Shown one piece after another: positions 56,289 to 64,000 of a stretch of DNA of 64,000 nt. The position numbers and the translations under genes are program-made. Position 1 is the first letter of the stretch. Each line of letters starts with the position of its first letter. This stretch comes from Pratylenchus scribneri (Eukaryota > Nematoda > Chromadorea > Rhabditida > Pratylenchidae), in assembly GCA_030063045.1 (NCBI GenBank), contig JAQSEB010000129.1, forward strand, positions 62,001 through 126,000, given 5' to 3'. The notes below the pieces were generated by a model. That model was not told where the DNA came from. It searched no databases and saw only the letters and a list, made by a program, of their open reading frames with translations.

Positions 56289-59200
56289 ATGGAAACTGGA
56301 AGTGAAGGCGGTTCAAATCAGGTCAATTTTTATCATAAAAAACCAATAATTTTTATTTTTTTTATATTTTAGAAAAAAATATTTTAAAACGATTTTAAAA
56401 AATTATATATTTATTTGTTCCTATAATAATTTTTTATTAAAAATTTATAAATTCTAAAAATTTCATTTCCATATGTTTTAATTTTTTCCTTTTTAATAGC
56501 TGTTTTAACATGGTATATAAAAAATGCTATCAAAAACAAATAGAATAAATCCTATATTATAAGTTCAGGGGCTTCTGTTTTTCAAAGCTCAAAAATGCGA
56601 AAAATTTGGGGTCTATCTCGTTAATTTGTGGACATTTTTTAAACAAAATATAAGCGAATTTAATTAAGCATTAGAAAACTGAAAAGGGTCCTCGAAATCG
56701 AGAGAGAGAGAGAGAGGAATTATATTAGAAAAATTACGGTATTTAAAAAAAATAAAAAATAGTCGTGTTTTTCAGTAAAGTTTTTAATAAATACCAACAA
56801 ATTAAAGAATAAATAAATATTTTCATCGAATACATATGGTCAAAAATATTTATTGCAAAATTTATAGATCCCGATTCGACCAAATGCTGCAGAAATTGAA
56901 GAGAGACGCACTGAAGCTGAAATCAAAAGTGTTGTTTTATCGGATGCGGCAGATTTTCGGCAAATTGTTCTAACAAATACCGTCATGGCGGACCACACTT
57001 TGTTTTTGAAGAAAATTTGGAAAGAGCGTAAAAATATCGGCTTTTTTTTCCCCAGTCGTTTTGGGAAAACTACTTTGCTTTCTATGGCACATTTTTTTTT
57101 CAATATCGAAATTGACAAAGACTCAGGATTACCATTACAGGTAAATTTATATTCTGACGAATTGATTTATTATTTTGAATATTTTATCGTTTCCAAAAAA
57201 AACATTGTGAATTTGTTTCTCTTCTAAATTTACAGATTAGGATTTTAGGACGCTAGTCACAAGAATGGATTTTTAAATTTTTTTTCGGTCTTCAAAAATA
57301 ATTCAATTGACGCGTTTCTATGATTTAAGCATGAATCTACCATTGGTTTTGCTATAAACGGAAAAATAAATTATGTAAAATTTTTGCATGGTATCTGATC
57401 CTAAATTTTTAACTTTAGTTATATTCAAAATCTGTTTAAGCCTGAACCATTTCGGAAGCATAAAAATTGCCAAAAAAATTTTTTAAATATCAAAGTAAAC
57501 CGATTACATATTAGTGCTCATCGGCTAATCTAGATGAGTCGATTGTGTTGATAATATGATAGGAAAATTTTCTGATTAAAAATCTATTCTTGTAATTAGT
57601 GCCGATTTTTGAATTTTTATTTCATTAATTGATTATTTTTATTCTATATGTTTAAAATGACATTACGAATTTTTCAGTATCAGTGGACGGATGATCGAAA
57701 AATGTTTCTGGAAAAATTTCCCGATAGCAAAATTCTGAAAGATCAAGCTTATAAATCAATGGTGGGCAAACGAATCTGCATCTTTATGTCACTCAAATGC
57801 ACAAATGTCAGAAATTATGCAGAATTGCTCAATGAATTTCGTTTCAAATTTTCGCTACTTTTCGAAGAATATTTATGGCTAAAAAAACATTTGGATGCCG
57901 ATCAACAGGAGATATTTGCTAGGATAAAGAGTGGAAAGTTAGAATTTTAAAAAATTAAATAAAATAAAAGTGAAAAATCGCAACATATCTGTTCTTCAAA
58001 AATAAAAATAGCTAGGTTTAAAAATGATAATATTTCATTAATTTACCAAAAAATATTTAACAAAATATAATAAATAATATAATAAATTAATTATATATCC
58101 AACCAACAGTGGGGTGCCAGAATAACACTTTTGGGGGCATTTGTCTACTTTTTGAGAATTTGAATTCATTTTTTTTCCCATACCAAGAATTCCACCAAAA
58201 ATTTTAGTCATATTATTTCTATTTCGGGGTATTTTTGAATTAAAATTTTTTATAGTAGATTTTTTTGCGAACATAGATTTTGCTAAAAATAAACGATAAA
58301 ACATTGAGAAAAAAATTTTAATTGCATTGCCATCTTTAAGCTTTTTTTTTTAAAAAAAAAACCCCATTTTGCCAAAACCACCTGATACCCCTGTCCCTGT
58401 ATCATCCAACAAATAAAATTTAAAATTTTTGAATTCTTTTTAACAATAAAAATAAGATATATTAACAGGTCGAATGGTCCCAATGAGGTAACTGACACGG
58501 ATCTCAAATATGCGCTTTATCATCTTGCCAATTGGTTGAAAAAACATTTCGACAACAAGCTAGAACAAAAACAAATTCATGTGGGCAATTATAAAAAGGA
58601 GGATTTTGAGAAGGTAGAATAAAAATGCAACAAAATCATTTGGAAAATTGGGAACTATGAACTAGGGAAATAAATAAATTAAACATCCAACCTAACAGAC
58701 GGGAATAGCAAAGCGGAAAGGGGAACGTGGAAAATTGAAGAACTGAGAATTGGGTAAATGAATTCATTTTTTGTTATTCTCATCAGCGAGATTCCCTGTT
58801 TCACTCTACTATATTTCCAATATCATAATTTAAAACATTTAGGTTTTGATCATATTGGATGACTTCAATAGCGTATCGCGTGAAGCATTTCGCCATAGTC
58901 CACAAAAAGATCTTCGAGACCATATGAGGAACTTCTTTGATGCAATAATGACTACCACTTTTCAAGGAAACGCACATGTTCGCGGAATTATTGCAGGAAA
59001 TTTTGCACTTTCCGACACATGTATTTAAATTTACACTTTCAAATTATTATTTGAATTTAATTAAAATTTTTAATATTTTAAAATAAAAAGAAATATCTTG
59101 AAGAAAAATTTTTTTGGAATATTGATATTGTGTATTATAAAATTTTTGATAAAGATAATTACCATTTTTTATGTCAATTTTTTAAGCAACAGTATCAACT

Positions 59201-62200
59201 ATCAATTGATTAATTTTATAACAAAATTAATTTAATTTAAAAAATAAACTAAACAAAAATTTGAAAATTTTAAAATAAAATACCATATTCCCTTTTAGAT
59301 AACTTCTTCAATCACACAGTATTAAATGGAGGCGATTATGCTGAATATTTTGGATTCAATGAAGAAGAATTCAACCATTTATGTAGCGCATTTTCCGTAA
59401 AAGATAGTGACAAGGAAGCAGCAAAACTTTGGTATATTTTTAAATGAACTTATTAAAATATTTATATGCTGAAAAGTGAAAACTAAAAAATCTAAATTTA
59501 CGCATTTTTTTGGAATGAAAAAATATATTAGTTTGATAGTTTCTTTATTTACTAATTATTATCATGCTTCCAATCAATTTGAATTTGTCTGCTTTTAAAA
59601 TTAAATTAATTTTAAAAGAATCATTAAAAATACACTAGTCATTCGCTTTTAATATATAATATAAATAATATTTATTAATTATCAGGTATAATGGCTATAC
59701 AATTCGTGGATACAACCAGAAATTGTTCACTGTCTACAATCCTCAAAATATTATACGCTTTTTGGAGGACAGAAAACAACAACCGAATGTTCCGTTTGAT
59801 CCTTCAGAAAACGACTATCTTTTAGTATGAAAATTATTAACTCGAATTTGTCAAAAAAATAATTGGGGATATTATTTTCAGGAAATTGTTGAAATCGATA
59901 AATTTGATAAACTCTTCAAAAAGAAATCAATTGCCGAAACTATCAAATCGTTGTTGGAACCTAACAATCCGGAGAAAATTGAAGTGGACATTGTGCGAGA
60001 TTTACGAATTAGCCATATTGATGATTTAAGAATGGCAGCACATGATCAAAGTTTCGACGACAAAACAAGGTTGAAGGAACTGTTTTTCGCTCTTTTGCTT
60101 TATGCCGGCTATATTGATGCTGCTGCTGAACAGCCAAGTGGGTTTTCAAATTTTTGGTTACACAAAATACAAATCAATTTTTAAATGAATTAACATATTT
60201 TGATTTATTTAATGAACAATTTGGAAGAATTAATAAATTCATAAAGCTTATTTCGTGACTAATCAAATTTTAATCCATACCATATCCATAATGTTGTTAA
60301 TGGAAATAGTTTAAATTGAGAAAATATAAAATATTTAAAGTAATTAATTTTAATTACTATTGATAATTTTATAATAAACGAAATTAGTAGTTTTTTTTTC
60401 AAATTTTTAAATAATAAGAATTTAATTAGCTCCAAAAATTAATAAAAAAGAAAATAAACATTTTTTACAGTGAGAAATTTATAAAATTAGAGAACTTTTT
60501 TTTATTTTTTTGATAATAACATTGACGCAAAATTAAAATAAGATTTCGCTAATAAAATAAATTCTTTGTAAATAATTGAAATATAGAAATACATAATAAT
60601 ATTTTTAATTAAAAAAACCACATTTCGTAAAAAAATTAAAAAATCTATTATTTAATCAAAATTTTAATAAATTATAGCCTATGGGTCTTAATTATTTTTT
60701 TCAAATTCCAGAACGTCGACATAATTTGGACTCAGAATGCCAAAATTGCAATATTGTTATACCAAATTTTCTACATCGGAAAAAGCTGATCGGAAGAATT
60801 AAAATTTACTATGAAAAGCGTTTCAAGGATTTTATCCAATTTATTCCGGATGCTCAAATTGCGCTTTCAAATTTTTACATAACAGCAGCAAACAATGATA
60901 ACATTGCTGAGTTGAATGAGGAAATGGGAAATTTCAAAAGACAATTGCAAAGAGTGGTGGACAAAATGCCATCTCATGTCGATATTAACCAACCTTGTGC
61001 GCCGGATACGGAAGGATTCACTCAAAATGAAAGAATTTTTCACGAAATATTCGATTATATGGCAATGTCACTCTATGTGAGTTTTGTTTCAATTTTCACA
61101 AGCCTTTGTTTTTAATGGTTAGGGTTCATTTTCTGCAGAAAAAAATGAATTTTACTTATTTTTTGATTAATAGTTTTTATTATCGCATTTCATTTCGATC
61201 ATTGAGCTATTTTTTATAAAATTGGAGAGTGAAAATGCATTTGTACATGTTGTCGCGAAAATTGAGAATCACTTCTCTGCCAGAGATGCACAGAAAAGGG
61301 AGGCTAGGTTAGAATTTGTTCGGAGCTGGGAATCTGGCACTACTACGAAACATCCAAATCACGAAACGTCCAAAAAATCACGAAACATCCAAATCTTGTA
61401 CTTACGGAGAAATTTTTTGGATCAATATACCAATCGACGCATCTCGATGAGCTAATGCCGAATATGTTATTGGTTTCGAACAAAACTCAAAAATAAAAAA
61501 GTTATGGTCATTTTAGTCAAGCTAGGTGGCAACTTTGGTCACTTTTATGGCCATAACTTTTTCATTTTTGAGTTTTGTGCGAAACCAATAAAATATTCGG
61601 CATTAGCTCATCGAGATGCGTCGATTGGTATATTGATCCAAAAATTTTCTAAGCAAGTTCAAGATTTGGATGTTTCGTGATTTTTTGGCCTTTTGAACGT
61701 TTCGTGATTTGGATGTTTCGTTATAACGCGGGGAATCTGAAACAGAGTTCTCTGCTTCGGAAAAATAGTATATGATTCTCAGTTTTGGCAACAAGATAAG
61801 TATTTGTTTAGTTTAATTTATAATAGAATAATATTTAAAATTGCGAAAAAAAACATTGAAAATTGCGAATAGAGTATTTAATTTTGCGAAAAGGATTTTT
61901 TATCTCAAAAGTATTGAAAATTGCGAAAAAAAACATTGAAAATTGCGAAAAGAGTATTTAATTTGGCAAATAGCAATAAAATTATTATTGAGCAGGAGAT
62001 GCGCGGGATATACCAGGATATAGGGGGATTAAGGTGTATATAGTGGGATTAAGGTGGATATGGAGGGATTTAGCCCGATTAAGCCCTGAAATTGATGGGA
62101 AATGGCCCGTAGGGCCAGTGGAAGGTCGCAGTAGTGCCTGAGATTGCGCGGGATATATCCGGATATAGAGGGATTAAGGTGGATATAGGAGGATTAAACT

Positions 62201-63789
62201 CCGAAATGGATGCGAAATGCCACGGGAATGTCGGGGAAGTGTAAGAGAGGCCCGGAGACAGCGCGGGATAAGCCCCGGATATAGGAGGATATACGTGGAT
62301 TAAGGGGGATTAATCCGGATTAAGCTTAGTTAGGGGCTAGGAATTAGGGTTATGGTTATGGGCGGCATGGGATCTATGGGCTAGGGGTTTAGGGTTTCGG
62401 AGCACGCGGGATATAGGGGGATTAATGTGGATATATGAGGATTAAGCCGGATTAAGCTTAGTTATGGGCTAGGGTTAGGGTTAGGGGTTCGGAGCATAGG
62501 AATCTCGCGAAGCCGGAAGCAAAACAGCCCAAACCGAGCTCGCTCCCATCGATTCGAGGCCTTAATCTCGGCTTAATCCCCACAAATCCACCTTAATCCC
62601 CTTTATCCGGATATATCTACGCATTCTCAGGGCCTTCCTCCCAGACCTTTCACTGGCCGTCCGGGCCATTTCCCATCGATTCCAGGCCTTAGATTGTGAT
62701 TTTCCATAATATTTCTGTAAAATTAATATAATTTAATTAAATAGACAATATAAAAATAACAGATATATAATATTTTAATAAATGAAAATATTTTAAACTA
62801 GTTTGGTAGGCTATTGAAACCGGTTTGGACCGATTATAATGCGCGAATATAAATTTAAATGTTTTCGCAAAATTAAATACTCTTTTCGCAATTTTCAATG
62901 TTTTTTTCGCAATTTTCAATACTTTTGAGACAAAAAATCCTTTTCGTAAAATTAAATACTCTTTTCGCAATTTTCAATGTTTTTTTTCGCAAAATTAAAT
63001 ACCATCCATTTATAATATACATTTAGTAATTTTTTTTTAAATACCCATTCAAAATTGTAAATTAACTTTAGAATACAAGTCTTTTTGGGACAGAAGTGTA
63101 CTGTACATGTGAAACGAGTGTCTATGTTGTCACAACAGGTATTTAACTTGAAAAGAAATATAAAATATAAATTTAAATCGTAATTGTTCTATGTGTTAAA
63201 ATTATTAAATGGCAAATATTCATTATCAAAAATACATTTTTGAAATCATGAAAATTAATATTTTATTCAAATATTATTCAATTAAAAATTTCTTTATTTT
63301 TCAAAATTCATTAATTTAAATTGTTACAGTTAAAAATATTTCATTCTAAAATTGCTTAAAAATTTGCTAATTTTTAATTATTCGAAAGGAAAGAAAGTTC
63401 GCTCCGATACTTCATTTATCGACTTCAAAGATAAAATAGGAATTCAAGTTGAACACAAATGTGATGAAAAAGAGACTGTCCAGGATGCCCTTCAACAAAG
63501 TGTCGGATATTTCAACATTTTCGAGGAACATCTGAACAATGGCTGCATTGAGCGTATTCTATTCATTGGAACACGATTTTTCAAACAACAATCGGAAGAA
63601 GATAAAGTAAAGAATTGTGGTCCGCCAAAATTTGTTACAAAAAAATTTTTTAGAATTTTTCTATGTATCAAATTTTTATTCAAATTATATTTCTACTTTT
63701 TACTTGAAATTCAAAATGCTCAGTTGGCAATGGTAATTGAGTATGATCATATGTACCTTAACTTAGGAAAATATTTTAAATGCCACTAA
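56289..63789 (+). CDS. AAA-ATPase-like/PD-(D/E)XK nuclease protein, 13 exons
   Basis: Exons 56289-56321, 56868-57140, 57678-57937, 58469-58613, 58843-59020, 59299-59431, 59686-59824, 59882-60137, 60712-61076, 61228-61336 plus 61740-61767 (one exon split by an insertion), 63080-63138, 63389-63606, 63724-63789. Without the insert they sum to 2262 bp (753 residues). The N-terminal part matches the AAA-ATPase-like family (Pfam AAA_9): Walker A FFFPSRFGKTTLLSM, Walker B VLIILDDFNS, sensor-like RGIIAGNFALS, EYFGFNEEEFNHL, WYNGYTIRGY..VYNPQNI, and FFALLLYAGYID. The C-terminal part is the linked PD-(D/E)XK nuclease: SFIDF, then IGIQVEHK (E-x-K) and RILFIGTRFF. The family is best known from bacteria, with scattered eukaryotic members. 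The biological role is unknown. The exon 8/9 junction has a GTGGGT donor and is the least certain. As sequenced, the insert adds stops. Confidence 0.82.
61337..61730. mobile_element. 394-bp MITE inserted in exon 10 of the AAA/nuclease gene (9-bp TSD)
   Basis: Perfect 9-bp duplications GGGAATCTG lie at 61328-61336 and 61731-61739. The ends are inverted (ACGAAACATCCAAATCACG and its complement), and the arms share CCAATCGACGC/GCGTCGATTGG and a TTTTTGAGTTTTG core. It is nearly a perfect palindrome, so both strands encode the same open stretch ending NRRISMS. A 9-bp duplication suggests a Mutator-like source. The host reading frame continues correctly (RSWES then ETEFSASE) when the insert and one duplicate are removed. 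Confidence 0.92.
61840..63005. mobile_element. Large foldback with GC-rich repeat loop, intron 10
   Basis: The left arm (61840-61975) has AACATTGAAAATTGCGAA and GAGTATTTAATTTTGCGAAA repeats; the right arm (62860-63000) has the inverse (TTTCGCAAAATTAAATACTC, TTTTCGCAATTTTCAATG). The loop from ~61990 to 62680 is abruptly GC-rich. It consists of degenerate GGATATA and GGATTAAGG units on the left, TTAGGGTTAGGG-like runs in the middle (62330-62490), and inverted CCACCTTAATCCCC/CCGGATATA units on the right. Arms share the GCGAA motif of 33003-33340. Confidence 0.7.
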
Positions 63790-63834
63790 AATTATTTTAA
63801 ATTTCATTATTTTTTTGCCAGTAAAATTTTTTGA

Positions 63835-64000
63835 CTTCTATTAAATCAATAACGGTTATAGACATTAAAACCCCTTTATCATTCTGTAGATCTCATCGAG
63901 ACGCAATGATTACTATATAAAAAGTTAAGTTTTGTCTCAAAATTAAAGAGTTTAGAATCAAAAAAACTAAAAATATGGTTTAGACTGTTTAACTCTTCAA
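63835..64000. repeat. Start of a GATCTCAT-module inverted repeat, cut by window edge
   Basis: Contains TGTAGATCTCATCGAGACGC, ACTATATAAAAAGTTAAG and AAATATGGTTTAGACTGTTT in the same order as the left arms of 40975-41240 and family 1 MITEs. Confidence 0.65.

Noticed and set aside
61222..61794. Identical-looking short proteins on opposite strands (ending NRRISMS)
   Set aside because: Produced by the palindromic MITE, not independent genes.
1..64000. Retrovirus-like, Polinton or viral genes
   Set aside because: Looked for reverse transcriptase, integrase, capsid and polymerase motifs in the open frames; none were recognised.

Overview
This 64 kb window is eukaryotic nuclear DNA that is very AT-rich. 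Its genes have many short introns (often 40-60 bp, GT/AG), and nearly all longer introns and intergenic stretches are filled with inverted-repeat elements and minisatellites. The gene families seen (F-box proteins with nematode-type N-termini, a membrane-anchored SPRY protein, small secreted proteins, a CHID1-like GH18 protein) together with the base composition suggest a nematode, most likely a tylenchid plant parasite of the Meloidogyne type. That assignment is an inference. No rRNA, convincing tRNA, CRISPR or bacterial operon was seen. All exon models below were built by hand from splice signals, phase and family resemblance. For the six main multi-exon models (kinase copies B and C, F-box, SPRY, the secreted 258-residue protein and the AAA/nuclease gene) the exon lengths add up to an exact multiple of three.

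Layout. 0.4-26 kb: a head-to-tail tandem array of three copies (A, B, C; minus strand) of a gene coding for a von Willebrand A domain fused to an alpha-kinase, the VwkA architecture. A is cut by the window edge and frameshifted. B has a 6.8 kb TIR-bounded element inserted in its first coding exon. C is intact, but its first intron carries a 6.9 kb, 33-bp-unit minisatellite. 27.4-28.7 kb: a small secreted-peptide gene built from repeated phase-1 exons, minus strand. 29.6-30.5 kb: gene fragments. 30.6-36.6 kb: an F-box gene whose introns hold four inverted-repeat elements and a 26-bp minisatellite. 37.9-39.2 kb: a type II membrane SPRY-domain gene. 39.3-44.4 kb: repeats, including a 39-bp minisatellite and three elements with clear structure. 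44.5-48.1 kb: a plus-strand gene for an unrecognised secreted protein. 49.2-53.8 kb: a CHID1-like chitinase-domain gene, minus strand. 54.4-54.8 kb: a small coiled-coil gene. 56.3-63.8 kb: a 13-exon AAA-ATPase-like/PD-(D/E)XK nuclease gene, plus strand, with a 394-bp insertion carrying perfect 9-bp target duplications in exon 10.

The genes do not form an obvious pathway. The unifying theme is genome plasticity: local gene duplication, exon duplication, two insertions directly into coding exons, and at least four structurally distinct short inverted-repeat families whose target-site duplications can be read directly. The most interesting items are the vWA/alpha-kinase array with its two different ~7 kb expansions, the cargo-carrying 6.8 kb element, the repeated-motif secreted-peptide gene, and the AAA/nuclease gene, which belongs to a family best known from bacteria.
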